A DNA stretch of 64,000 nt from Dryocola sp031988645 (lineage in GTDB: Bacteria; Pseudomonadota; Gammaproteobacteria; Enterobacterales; Enterobacteriaceae), in contig NZ_CP150452.1 of assembly GCF_051307045.1 (NCBI RefSeq), positions 1,922,001-1,986,000 of the forward strand, in the 5' to 3' direction. The notes beneath the pieces were generated by a model. It was given only the letters and a program-made list of their open reading frames with translations, searched no databases and was not told the origin of the DNA. The position numbers and the translations under genes are program-made. This document shows positions 26,073 through 34,164 of the stretch, one piece after another. Numbering within the stretch: the first letter of the stretch is position 1; every line of letters starts with the position of its first letter.

Positions 26073-27040
26073 CCAGGTTGCCGGGCTTTAGCCCCCAGTT
26101 TGATTCAATACAGCAGTTTATTCTGACCCTGACCCACGTGGTGTGGGAGCAAAAAGACATAGGCCAGCTGGCGGACTTTTACGCCACGCCGGTGGTTTTC
26201 CACACCCCTGAAAAGCAGCTTAACGACCTTTCTCAGTTTATGCGGCTTACGCTTGAGGCCATGCACAGCTTCCCCCAGCGCACCGTGCTGACCGAAGATA
26301 TTTTGTGCAGCCATACGCCGGGGTTTGAGTACTACGCCGCGCAGCGCACGCTGGCCTGTATTCAGCACCAGGGGGAAGGTTTTTTCGGCAAGCCGAGCGG
26401 TAAATCAGTGTGGGTTCGCACCTGGGCGGATCGGATCTGCGCCGACGGCGCGGTGCGCCAGGAGTGGCTTTTACAGGATCGCGCCGCAATAGCGACGCAA
26501 ATCGGGCTCGACGTGCGTAATTTTGCGCAGCAGCTGGCGAACGCCCGCCGGGAGATCGGCCTGCAAAATACGCCCGCGGAAGAGCTTGACGCGCGCTGGG
26601 CGGGAGGGCCGGAAGGCGACGACGTCGACGGGCCGCTGGCGGGACTGGTGGAGCGCTACCTCTCCATGTGGGCGGGCGGTAACAGCGGCGTGGTGCCCGG
26701 GCTTTATCATCCCGCGGCGACCCTGCACGGGCCGGCGCACGTGCTGCGTACCGGCGAGCAGGATATCGGGGCGTTTTTGTCAGGCTACCGGGCCTCGTTC
26801 GCCGACTGCGAAACCCAGCTGCACCACCTGATTGTCCGTCGTGACGCCAACGAGCCCGTCCGGCTTTCGTTACGCTGGTCGCTGTTAACCTGGCATGACG
26901 GCTACGGCAAATTCGGCGCGCCGACACGCCGCCCCATTTCCATTACCGGCATCAGCCAGCTTGAATTACGCGACGGCTTAATTATTCGCGAATATCTCGG
27001 CATTGACGAATTAGCCATCTGGTCACAGATTTTTAATTAA
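26069..27040 (+). CDS. Double-NTF2/SnoaL-like protein A
   Basis: 323-residue protein of two tandem SnoaL/NTF2-like domains (about 10-150 and 185-320). The first includes THVVWEQKDIGQLADFYATPV and FFGKPSGKSVWVRTWADR; the second includes YLSMWAGGNSGVVPGLYHPAAT. The fold includes ketosteroid isomerases, polyketide cyclases, scytalone dehydratase and limonene-epoxide hydrolase, so dehydration or isomerisation is possible. It is a paralogue of the next gene product. The ATG overlaps the regulator stop and follows AGGAGG. No function is known to me. Confidence 0.7.
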   Translation: MTRLPGFSPQFDSIQQFILTLTHVVWEQKDIGQLADFYATPVVFHTPEKQLNDLSQFMRLTLEAMHSFPQRTVLTEDILCSHTPGFEYYAAQRTLACIQHQGEGFFGKPSGKSVWVRTWADRICADGAVRQEWLLQDRAAIATQIGLDVRNFAQQLANARREIGLQNTPAEELDARWAGGPEGDDVDGPLAGLVERYLSMWAGGNSGVVPGLYHPAATLHGPAHVLRTGEQDIGAFLSGYRASFADCETQLHHLIVRRDANEPVRLSLRWSLLTWHDGYGKFGAPTRRPISITGISQLELRDGLIIREYLGIDELAIWSQIFN

Positions 27041-27079
27041 TATCAGGGGGGAGATCTTCCCCTCTGAAAAATAAATCAT

Positions 27080-27104
27080 CTGATAAGGGTAATTAATTTA
27101 TCAG
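27080..27104. repeat. Inverted repeat upstream of the second NTF2-like gene
   Basis: CTGATAA and TTATCAG arms around 11 AT-rich bases, in the 184-base gap between the two NTF2-like genes. Downstream at 27098-27107 the arm runs into TTATCAGGGG, which echoes ATATCAGGGG near 27040. A regulatory role is possible. Confidence 0.4.
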
Positions 27105-27224
27105 GGGATCGTGCTGTCCGCATAAAAGAAAAGCATTATCGCCCGTTCCGGGCGAGGGGTAATTACATCCTAAATAGCGTGTGCCGGGTAATTCTCAGCG
27201 CATCCATAGAACGCAGGAGGTTAT

Positions 27225-28364
27225 ATGTCTTCAACTGAAACGACAAATAAAACGCCGGTAGTTTCTGAAAAAACCAATGCCAAATCCACCCGTGACGATC
27301 CTGTATTACAGGTGGAGCGCCGCGATTTTATCGACCTTGTGCCTGAAAAACGGCCGCGCGTGCAGTCATTACGCGGGTTTGATGATTGCTATACCGATAT
27401 TGTCGATTATATCGTGCGCTGTACGCATAAAATATGGGATGAACGCGACGTAGGGTTAATTTATACCCACTACACGCATAACTGCGTTTTATATAACGCG
27501 CTGGGCACCATGTATAACCGCGAGCAGGTGGTGCAGGATACTTTGCAGCGCCTGATCGCTTTTCCTGAACGCCGCGGCATGGCGACCCAGGTTATCTGGA
27601 ACGGCAATGACGTGGATGGCTTTTATACCTCGCACCTGGTGACGGGCAGCGGCCGCCATACGCAGTACAGCCACCTCGGCAAACCCACCAACCGCACCTT
27701 CGTTACCCGTACCGTGGCGGACTGCATGATCCACGAAAACAAGATCTACCGCGAGTGGGTGGTCAGCGACAATATGTCCATGATGCGCCAGCTCGGCCTT
27801 GATACCGACGCGGTGGCCTGGGGCATGGCGAAGGAGCAGTTCGATAAGGGCTTCCGCGTGACGGATATCGGGGAAAACCGCCGCATGGTGGGGCAGTATC
27901 CGCCGGAAATGGCGTGCGACGTCTCCATCGCCCACACCGATATCGAAGAGCAGTGTTTGCGCTGGCTGCACGAAATCTACAACCGCCGCATGCTGGGCAA
28001 AATTAAAGACGTGTACGCCACGAACGTGCAGTGGCACGGCCCGTTAATGAAAGAGCTGTACGGCCAGGCGGCGGTGATTCACCAGACGCTGGCGCTGATC
28101 GGCATGATCCCGGACGGGGCGTGGATGCCGCAGCATATCTGCTCTAACCCCTGCGAGGAAGGCGGAACCAAGGTTGCGGTGCGCTGGATTATGGAAGGCC
28201 ATCATCTGGGCTACGGCGAGCTGGGCAAACCGACCGGCGAGCGTCTGTTCGTGATGGGCATGTCTCACTACCACATCGTGAACGGCAAAATCGTCGACGA
28301 ATGGGTGGTTTACGATCATCTGGCGCTGCTGGCGCAAATTAAACTGGGTCAAATGGAGGAGTAA
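27225..28364 (+). CDS. Double-NTF2/SnoaL-like protein B
   Basis: 379-residue protein with a polar N-terminal tail (1-50) and two NTF2/SnoaL-like domains (about 55-200 and 230-375). Domain 1 (IVRCTHKIWDERDVGLIYTHY, HLGKPTNRTFVTRTVADC) aligns by eye with domain 1 of the product at 26069; domain 2 has GYGELGKPTGERLFVMGMS. The pair may form a hetero-oligomer. A strong AGGAGG lies 5-8 bases before the ATG. It is followed after three bases by the HisD-like gene, so the two are co-translated. The reaction is unknown. Confidence 0.7.
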   Translation: MSSTETTNKTPVVSEKTNAKSTRDDPVLQVERRDFIDLVPEKRPRVQSLRGFDDCYTDIVDYIVRCTHKIWDERDVGLIYTHYTHNCVLYNALGTMYNREQVVQDTLQRLIAFPERRGMATQVIWNGNDVDGFYTSHLVTGSGRHTQYSHLGKPTNRTFVTRTVADCMIHENKIYREWVVSDNMSMMRQLGLDTDAVAWGMAKEQFDKGFRVTDIGENRRMVGQYPPEMACDVSIAHTDIEEQCLRWLHEIYNRRMLGKIKDVYATNVQWHGPLMKELYGQAAVIHQTLALIGMIPDGAWMPQHICSNPCEEGGTKVAVRWIMEGHHLGYGELGKPTGERLFVMGMSHYHIVNGKIVDEWVVYDHLALLAQIKLGQMEE

Positions 28365-28367
28365 AGA

Positions 28368-29675
28368 ATGGCCGCGATTAACGAAGGCGACGTGCAGTTT
28401 ATCAAACGCCCGCAGGGGCAGGATACGCAGGCGGACCTGGCGCTGACGGACAAGGTCAGCGCTATTATTGACCAGGTGAAGGCGCAGGGCGACGCCGCGC
28501 TGCGCGACTTCTGCGCAAGGTTCGACAACACGGTGCCGGAGAACTTTGAGGTTTCCCAAAGCGAAATCGACGGCGCGCTGGCGGACCTTGATCCGCAAAC
28601 GCGTAAGGACAGCGAATTTGCCATCGCCCAGGTGAAGCGATTTGCCGAGGCGCAGCTGGCGACCATGAAGCCGCTGGAAGTGGAGACCCTGCCCGGAGTG
28701 CATCTGGGGCACCGTATTATTCCGATCCAAAAGGTTGGCTGCTATGTGCCGGGCGGGCGTTATCCCATTTTGTCCGCGCCGGTGATGTCCATCGTGCCGG
28801 CGGTGGTGGCGGGATGCGATGAAATCATCGCCTGCCTGCCGCCGGGCGCGCACCCGGCGATGATCGCTATCTGCCATCTCGCCGGCGCCCATCGCATCTT
28901 CAAAGTCGGCGGCGCGCAGGCTATCGCCGCCATGGCCTGGGGAACGGAAACGGTGCCGGCGGTGGATAAAATTGTCGGGCCGGGGAACGCCTTTGTTAAC
29001 GAAGCCAAGCGGCAGGTGTTTGGCAAGGTCGGCATTGACGCTCTCGCCGGGCCAAGCGAGATCTACGTGGTTGCCGACGACAGCGCGAATCCGCAAATTC
29101 TGGCCGCCGACCTGCTGGCGCAGGCGGAGCATGACATACACACCCGCGTCGGCATGGCGACCACCAGCCCGCGCATCGCGCAGGAAACGCTGGCCGAAAT
29201 TGAACGGCAGCTGGAAAATCTTCCTACGGCGGCAACGGCCGGGGAGGCCTGGCGCCGGCAGGGGGAAATCGTGGTATGCCGCGATGAGGCGCAGCTCGTC
29301 GCCTGGGCCGATCATATGGCGACGGAGCATTTGCAGGTGCATACCCGGGATCCGCACGCCACCGCCGGCAGGATTCGCAACTACGGCTCGTTGTTTATCG
29401 GCCAGAACGCAAGCGTGGTGTTCTCCGATAAATGCTGCGGCACCAACCATACGCTGCCGACCATGGCCGCAGCGCGTTACACCGGGGGCCTGTGGGTCGG
29501 CGCCTACGTGAAGATTTGCACCCATCAGTGGATTGACGATCGCGGCATCGCGGCCGTTGCCGAGCCTGCCGTTCGCCAGAGCCGTACGGAAGGGATGCAG
29601 GCGCATCGTCGCGCGGCGGAAATCCGTTTACGTCCGCAGGATATAGCGGCGATTACGAGCGGTGCGAGGGATTAA
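28368..29675 (+). CDS. Histidinol-dehydrogenase-like enzyme (HpsN-related)
   Basis: 435-residue homologue of histidinol dehydrogenase. The zinc ligands Q252, H255, D354 and H413 and the catalytic pair E320-H321 (ATEHLQVHT) are all present, so it is probably active as an NAD-dependent oxidase of a primary alcohol to an acid. Its loops (DKCCGTNHTLPT, VGAYVKICTHQW) are not those of biosynthetic HisD, and there is no his operon here. A known catabolic relative is HpsN, sulfopropanediol 3-dehydrogenase; no sulfolactate genes are seen nearby. It is the last gene of the rightward arm, ending at a strong terminator. Confidence 0.82.
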   Translation: MAAINEGDVQFIKRPQGQDTQADLALTDKVSAIIDQVKAQGDAALRDFCARFDNTVPENFEVSQSEIDGALADLDPQTRKDSEFAIAQVKRFAEAQLATMKPLEVETLPGVHLGHRIIPIQKVGCYVPGGRYPILSAPVMSIVPAVVAGCDEIIACLPPGAHPAMIAICHLAGAHRIFKVGGAQAIAAMAWGTETVPAVDKIVGPGNAFVNEAKRQVFGKVGIDALAGPSEIYVVADDSANPQILAADLLAQAEHDIHTRVGMATTSPRIAQETLAEIERQLENLPTAATAGEAWRRQGEIVVCRDEAQLVAWADHMATEHLQVHTRDPHATAGRIRNYGSLFIGQNASVVFSDKCCGTNHTLPTMAAARYTGGLWVGAYVKICTHQWIDDRGIAAVAEPAVRQSRTEGMQAHRRAAEIRLRPQDIAAITSGARD

Positions 29676-29680
29676 CAAAG

Positions 29681-29717
29681 AAAACCCATACTCGCGGCGA
29701 GTATGGGTTGTTTTTTT
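29681..29717. terminator. Strong terminator between the HisD-like gene and osmV
   Basis: AACCCATACTCG-CGG-CGAGTATGGGTT, perfect 12-bp arms, followed by a G and seven T. It ends the rightward arm and overlaps the osmV stop, so it also closes the leftward osmU operon. Confidence 0.85.
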
Positions 29718-30861
29718 ACGGCTGATGAATATTCAGCACGCGGCGCGTTTTGCCCGAGCTGAGGTAGTCGGCGATATAGTCCTGCGAAATCTCCCCGCTG
29801 TAGCGTCCTTCCTCGTCGGTAATCGGCATCCACACCATGTTGTGCTCGTAGAGTTTTGACAGCACGATGCGCAGGTTTTCCTCCGCGCGCCCGGTTACGC
29901 GGAACGGATGCAGCATGTCGGCACAAACTCCCGTCGCGCCGCGCGCCTCCCGGCGTTTCACAAAGCCCAGCGGCTTGCCCGCGCCGTCTACGACCGTAAT
30001 CGAGCGCATGTCGTTGTCGTCCATGGTGGCGAAAGCCTCCGGCAGCGGGGTGGACTCTCGCGCCGTAATGGTCGGCTGCTGATCCGTCACGTCGCCGGCC
30101 TGCACCAGCAGCAGGCGCTTGAGCGTGCGGTCCTGGCCGACAAAAGAGCCGACAAATTCATTGGCCGGTTTCGCCAGCAGCTCGTCCGGGCTTGCGCACT
30201 GGATGATTTTACCCTGGCGGAAAACGGCGATACGGTCGCCCAGCTTCAGCGCCTCGTCGATATCGTGGCTGACCAGCATCACGGTTTTCTTCAGCTGGCG
30301 CTGCATTTCCAGAAACTCGTTCTGGATAACCTCGCGGTTGATCGGGTCGACGGCGCCAAAAGGCTCATCCATCAGCAGAACCGGAGGATCCGCGGCCAGC
30401 GCGCGAATCACGCCGATACGCTGCTGCTGCCCGCCGGACAGCTCGCGCGGGTAGCGATTCATATACTTAGTCGGATCCAGCGCGACCATGCTCATCAGCT
30501 CGGCGGCGCGCTCCTTACAGCGGGCCTTTTCCCAACCCAGCATGCGCGGCACGACCGTAATATTCTCTTCAATGGTCATGTTCGGGAACAGGCCGATTTG
30601 CTGGATAACGTAGCCGATGTTGCGGCGCAGCGTGACGGTATCAAGCTCGCTGGTGTTCTTGCCGTTAATCAGAATATTGCCGCCGCTTGGCGCTATCAGG
30701 CGGTTGATCATTTTAAGCGTGGTGGTTTTACCGCAGCCGGAAGGGCCGAGCAGCACGCACATTTCGCCTTCGGGCACGTTGAGGCTCACGTTATCAACCG
30801 CGTTAAAAGTCTGCCCGTTCTTCTGAACGAACTGTTTGGTGAGGTTTTCCAGTTTTATCAT
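29716..30861 (-). CDS. osmV: Osmoprotectant ABC importer ATPase OsmV
   Basis: ATP-binding subunit of a betaine/choline-type importer (OsmU, OpuC family), 381 residues. Walker A is GPSGCGKTT, the signature is LSGGQQQR and Walker B is VLLMDEPFGAVD; a C-terminal pair of CBS domains follows (about 255-375), as in ionic-strength-sensing transporters. The ATG at 30861 shares a base with the stop of the preceding permease gene (TAATG). Salmonella has osmU between clcB and dmsD; here it also borders dmsD. The upstream-extended frame to 30936 has no support. Confidence 0.9.
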   Translation of the reverse strand: MIKLENLTKQFVQKNGQTFNAVDNVSLNVPEGEMCVLLGPSGCGKTTTLKMINRLIAPSGGNILINGKNTSELDTVTLRRNIGYVIQQIGLFPNMTIEENITVVPRMLGWEKARCKERAAELMSMVALDPTKYMNRYPRELSGGQQQRIGVIRALAADPPVLLMDEPFGAVDPINREVIQNEFLEMQRQLKKTVMLVSHDIDEALKLGDRIAVFRQGKIIQCASPDELLAKPANEFVGSFVGQDRTLKRLLLVQAGDVTDQQPTITARESTPLPEAFATMDDNDMRSITVVDGAGKPLGFVKRREARGATGVCADMLHPFRVTGRAEENLRIVLSKLYEHNMVWMPITDEEGRYSGEISQDYIADYLSSGKTRRVLNIHQP

Positions 30862-31509
30862 TATCGAATCCCCTTCGGTGTCAGTACCAGCTGCAGGCGA
30901 TGAAGCAGCCAGTCCAGTACGATCGCTAAAACACAAATCATGACGGCGCCGGCAATCAGCATGCGAATATCGCTGCCGCCGATGCCGTTAAGTAACAGCA
31001 GGCCCCAGGCCGCCCGCGCCGATAACGGCGGCGATAGCCATAACGCCGATATTCATCACCACCGCCGTGCGGATGCCGCCGAAAATCACCGGCAGGGCCA
31101 TCGGAATTTCAACCCAGCGCAGACGCTGCCAGAAAGTCATGCCGATGCCGCGTCCCGCTTCACGCAGGCCCGGCGGAATGCTGTCCAGCGCGGTGTGCGT
31201 GTTGCGCACGATCGGCAGCAGCGAATAAAGAAAGACGGCGGTGATAGCCGGCAGCACGCCGATTCCCTGCCCAATCAGCGAGAAGAGGGGAATCATCAGC
31301 CCGAACAGCGCGATGGACGGAATGGTCAGCACAACGGTGGCGATGCCCAGCACCGGCGTTGCCAGCCATTTATGGCGGACGATTAAAATCCCAAGCGGGA
31401 CGCCGATAACAATCGCCAGGCCTACCGCCAGCAGCACCAGCCACAGGTGCTGAAGCGTCAGGCTGCCGAGATAACCAGCGTTATCAATCATGTAGTGCAA
31501 CGTGTCCAT
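30861..31509 (-). pseudogene. osmW: Osmoprotectant ABC permease OsmW, one-base frameshift
   Basis: Inner-membrane permease of the OpuC type, about 215 residues if one base is removed. The main frame (MDTLHYMIDNAGYLG ... AAVIGAGGLGPAVT) has the permease loop EAGRGIGMTFWQRLRWVEIP and stops early at 30988. The expected C-terminus continues in another frame (LLLLNGIGGSDIRML ... TPKGIR) and ends exactly at the osmV start. The shift is at GGCCCC (31001-31006), the same motif as the other five. The most likely reading is an intact gene with a read error. Confidence 0.85.
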
Positions 31510-31518
31510 GATGCCTCC

Positions 31519-32424
31519 TTAGAGCAAGCCTTTTTGCTGCAGGAATTCGCGGGCTACCTGCTGCGGGGATTCATGGTCGATATCGACCCTGGCGTTCAGG
31601 GTGGATATCACGTCGTTGTTCAGCAGGCCGGAGAGGGTGTTCATGGCCTCTGCAAGGCCCGGGTTGGCGGCGAGGGTTTCTTTGCGCACTACGGGGGTTA
31701 CCGCATAGCTTGGGAAGAAGCCCTTGTCGTCTTCAAGAACTTTCAAATCAAAGCCCTTAACCCGCCCGTCGGTGGTATAAACCAAGCCCGCATCGACAAA
31801 GCCGTCGCGCACCGCGTTATACACAAGGCCGGGGTCCATCTGGCGAATCTGCGGCCGATCCAGCGGCATATTGTAGGCCTCCTGCAGGGGCTTCATGCCG
31901 TCGCTGCGCCCGGAAAATTCCAGGTCCAGGCCCAGCATCCAGTTCTTTTTCGGCTCGGTCTGCCGGATATGCTCGATTTTCGCTACCAGGTCCGACATGG
32001 TGTTGATGTTTTCCTCTTCGGCGCGCTTACGCTGCATGGCGAAGGCGTAGGTGTTGTTCATATCCGCAGGGTTAAGCCAGACCAGACCCAGTTTCGCATC
32101 CAGCTTCTTAACCGTTTCGTAGGACTCCTGAGGCGTCATGCGCTTGTTGATATGGTTAAAAATAATCAGCGAGGTGCCGGTGTATTCCCAGGACATATCG
32201 ATCTGTTTATTGACCATCGCATTGCGGGAAATCACCGCGGCGATATTGGTCTTAGGCGTGACCTGAAAGCCTTTTTTACGCAGGTACTGCGTGGTCATGG
32301 CCGAGAGAATATGCTGCTCGGTAAAGCCTTTGGTGGCCAGCACGATAGGTTCCGCCCGGGCGGCGCCTGCCAGCAGCGTCGTGGCGGCCGCGAGGGCGGT
32401 CAGCAGACGTATAAATGGTTTCAT
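31519..32424 (-). CDS. osmX: Osmoprotectant substrate-binding protein OsmX
   Basis: Periplasmic glycine-betaine-type binding protein of 301 residues with a signal peptide (1-24, ending AARA). The family opening KGFTEQHILSAMTTQYL is at about 33-50 and the ligand-domain motif WEYTGTSLIIFN at about 78-90. Aromatic residues needed for quaternary-ammonium binding are plausible but cannot be assigned here. Its position between two permease genes is the Salmonella osmU order. The ATG at 32424 has a GGAGCG-type site upstream. Confidence 0.88.
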   Translation of the reverse strand: MKPFIRLLTALAAATTLLAGAARAEPIVLATKGFTEQHILSAMTTQYLRKKGFQVTPKTNIAAVISRNAMVNKQIDMSWEYTGTSLIIFNHINKRMTPQESYETVKKLDAKLGLVWLNPADMNNTYAFAMQRKRAEEENINTMSDLVAKIEHIRQTEPKKNWMLGLDLEFSGRSDGMKPLQEAYNMPLDRPQIRQMDPGLVYNAVRDGFVDAGLVYTTDGRVKGFDLKVLEDDKGFFPSYAVTPVVRKETLAANPGLAEAMNTLSGLLNNDVISTLNARVDIDHESPQQVAREFLQQKGLL

Positions 32425-32443
32425 TCAACGCTCCTTATTATTG

Positions 32444-33160
32444 TTATTTCGCGGTGTGCGGGCTTAAAAACCGGCCCAGCCCGGCTAACGCGATATCGAG
32501 AATCAGAGCAAATATGGCGGTCGCCGCCGCGCCGAGAATCAGCGTCGGGAAGTCATTCAAATAGATGCCCGGGAAAATAAGCTCGCCGTAGCTGCTCGCC
32601 CCAATCAGGAAGGCAAGCGGCGCGGTGCCGACGTTGATAGCCGTAGCGATGCGGATCCCGGACAGGATAACCGGCCAGGCGTTCGGGAATTCCACCTGGC
32701 GCAGACGCTGCCATTTGGTCATGCCGATGCCGTTCGCCGCTTCAATCAACGAGGCGGGAACGCCGCACAGCCCGGCGTAGGTGTTACGCACAATCGGCAG
32801 TAAGGAGGCGAGGAAGAGGGCGACGATCGCCGGCTTGTCGCCGATGCCGATAATCACCATCGCCAGCGCCAGTACCGCCAGCGGCGGCAGCGTATTGCCG
32901 ACGTTAAAGATCTGCATCACGTATTCAGCCCAGCGGCGCGCCGCGGGGCGGCTTAGCAGAATGCCGCTCGGAATGCCGACCAGCAGCGCCAGCGCCATCG
33001 AGCTGAATACCAGAATCAGATGCTGTTGCCCGAGATAAACCAAATCGACCTGACGCGCCCGGATGGTTTCCGGTCCAATACCCCAGACCAGCAGCCCGAG
33101 CGCCAGTATCAGCGCCAGAGCACCCAAAAGGGTACGTTTTATGAAGGGTGCGTTTTGCAT
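32444..33160 (-). CDS. osmY: Osmoprotectant ABC permease OsmY
   Basis: First gene of the leftward osmU operon; 238-residue inner-membrane permease with about six helices and the ATPase-coupling loop EAANGIGMTKWQRLRQVEFP. It is a partner of OsmW, which carries a similar loop. The ATG at 33160 (MQNAPFIKR) follows GGGAGA; the longer frame to 33199 has only a TTG/GTG start. The name follows Salmonella OsmU and is not the E. coli periplasmic protein OsmY. Salt induction is expected from Salmonella, but no specific site is read here. Confidence 0.85.
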   Translation of the reverse strand: MQNAPFIKRTLLGALALILALGLLVWGIGPETIRARQVDLVYLGQQHLILVFSSMALALLVGIPSGILLSRPAARRWAEYVMQIFNVGNTLPPLAVLALAMVIIGIGDKPAIVALFLASLLPIVRNTYAGLCGVPASLIEAANGIGMTKWQRLRQVEFPNAWPVILSGIRIATAINVGTAPLAFLIGASSYGELIFPGIYLNDFPTLILGAAATAIFALILDIALAGLGRFLSPHTAK

Positions 33161-33477
33161 TGCGGTGTGTCTCCCTGTTGCACGTGTTATAGCCACCAAA
33201 GGGTCGCTCTGTTGTTATGCCTTGTGTCGGCAGGGTGTTGAAAGCTATAGCAACGCGCCGGGGAGGATGCCAGTCGGGGCAATCATTCATTGCCTAATGA
33301 TTCATGGAATGAATTATTGACGGCCCTTATGCCGTCTCGGCTGACCGCGTATCGTAAAGAATTGTCTTAAAAATATTTTTCTCAGGTGACGGTGTAACTT
33401 ATCGTCAGGAAATATGAGCGGAGAAAAGCGCACGGCAAGCAGGCCGGTGGATAAGCGAAAGCGTTATCCACCCGTTT
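33161..33477. other. 317-base gap between osmY and dmsD
   Basis: This region should carry the osmU promoter. It contains the inverted repeat GGTGGATAA-N9-TTATCCACC (33446-33472), just past the dmsD stop. No gene is seen. Confidence 0.5.
33446..33472. repeat. Inverted repeat of DnaA-box-like 9-mers near dmsD
   Basis: GGTGGATAA and TTATCCACC are perfect 9-bp arms around GCGAAAGCG. Each arm is one base from a DnaA box. The plus strand continues CGTTTT, so it may act as a terminator. It resembles the repeat at 10531 with the opposite orientation of the arms. Confidence 0.5.
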
Positions 33478-34107
33478 TCAGTAATAAATTTCTTTCCCGG
33501 CAACCGGTATCAGCATGCCTTCGCGCCAGTCGGCAAGCGTCAGGCGAGTCAGCTCGCCCAGGCCCTGGTAGAAAGGGTGGCCGGCGTTTTGCGTAAACAG
33601 CTCAAGAAAGCGGCCGGCCCACGGCAAAAGATGCCAGGCGAGCAGTTCGTCGAGGCGCTGCCGCTGCCCTTGTTCCGCAAGCCATGCCGCCAGCATCAAT
33701 AATATGCCTATATGATCGTCCGGCTCGTTTTGCTCCGGCTGGTGGGCTATGCCGTTCTCGCGCATCCACCGGCGCAGCTCAAGCATGGAGTCGCCAAACA
33801 GCACGTTTTCTTTATCAAGATAGACCGAGCCCCAGGGCGCAGCGGGCAGCGCGTGAGGCCCAACGAATAGCCGTTGATAAGCTTCGCTAAGCGGCTCCTG
33901 CGCATGCGCAATTCCCTCCGCCATGCGCCTTGCGATATCGGCAAGCTGCGCAGACTGCGCCGGCCATTGTTCGGCCCAAAGCGGATCCGCGAGGGCGGCA
34001 TAGAGCGGCGCCGCGTCCTGGCCTTGCGGATCCTGACGGTACAGCACGCCCAGCACGCGCCCCGTGAGGGCGACAGACGCCAGCCTCTGGGAATGGTTAA
34101 ATGACAT
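33478..34107 (-). CDS. dmsD: Redox enzyme maturation protein DmsD
   Basis: Cytosolic chaperone of the TorD/DmsD family, 209 residues, mostly helical. It binds the twin-arginine leader of DmsA/YnfE-type subunits and helps load the molybdenum cofactor. The family motif EPDDHIGILLMLAAWL is at about 127-142 (E. coli: EPEDHFGLLLMLAAWL as I recall). It is the last gene of the ynfE-ynfG-ynfH-dmsD operon, 57 bases after ynfH, as in E. coli. Confidence 0.93.
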   Translation of the reverse strand: MSFNHSQRLASVALTGRVLGVLYRQDPQGQDAAPLYAALADPLWAEQWPAQSAQLADIARRMAEGIAHAQEPLSEAYQRLFVGPHALPAAPWGSVYLDKENVLFGDSMLELRRWMRENGIAHQPEQNEPDDHIGILLMLAAWLAEQGQRQRLDELLAWHLLPWAGRFLELFTQNAGHPFYQGLGELTRLTLADWREGMLIPVAGKEIYY

Positions 34108-34164
34108 TTTTCCACCTTATTTTATGCTGATAAAAGCCGCGCGGGCTTCCCCGCGCAGTTTATT

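Noticed and set aside
28044..29606. 520-codon open frame opposite the HisD-like gene
   Set aside because: A shadow of a high-GC coding strand; the plus frame has all histidinol-dehydrogenase residues and an operon context.
28368..29675. Biosynthetic hisD
   Set aside because: No his operon neighbours, different loop sequences, and placement in an inducible catabolic-type cluster.
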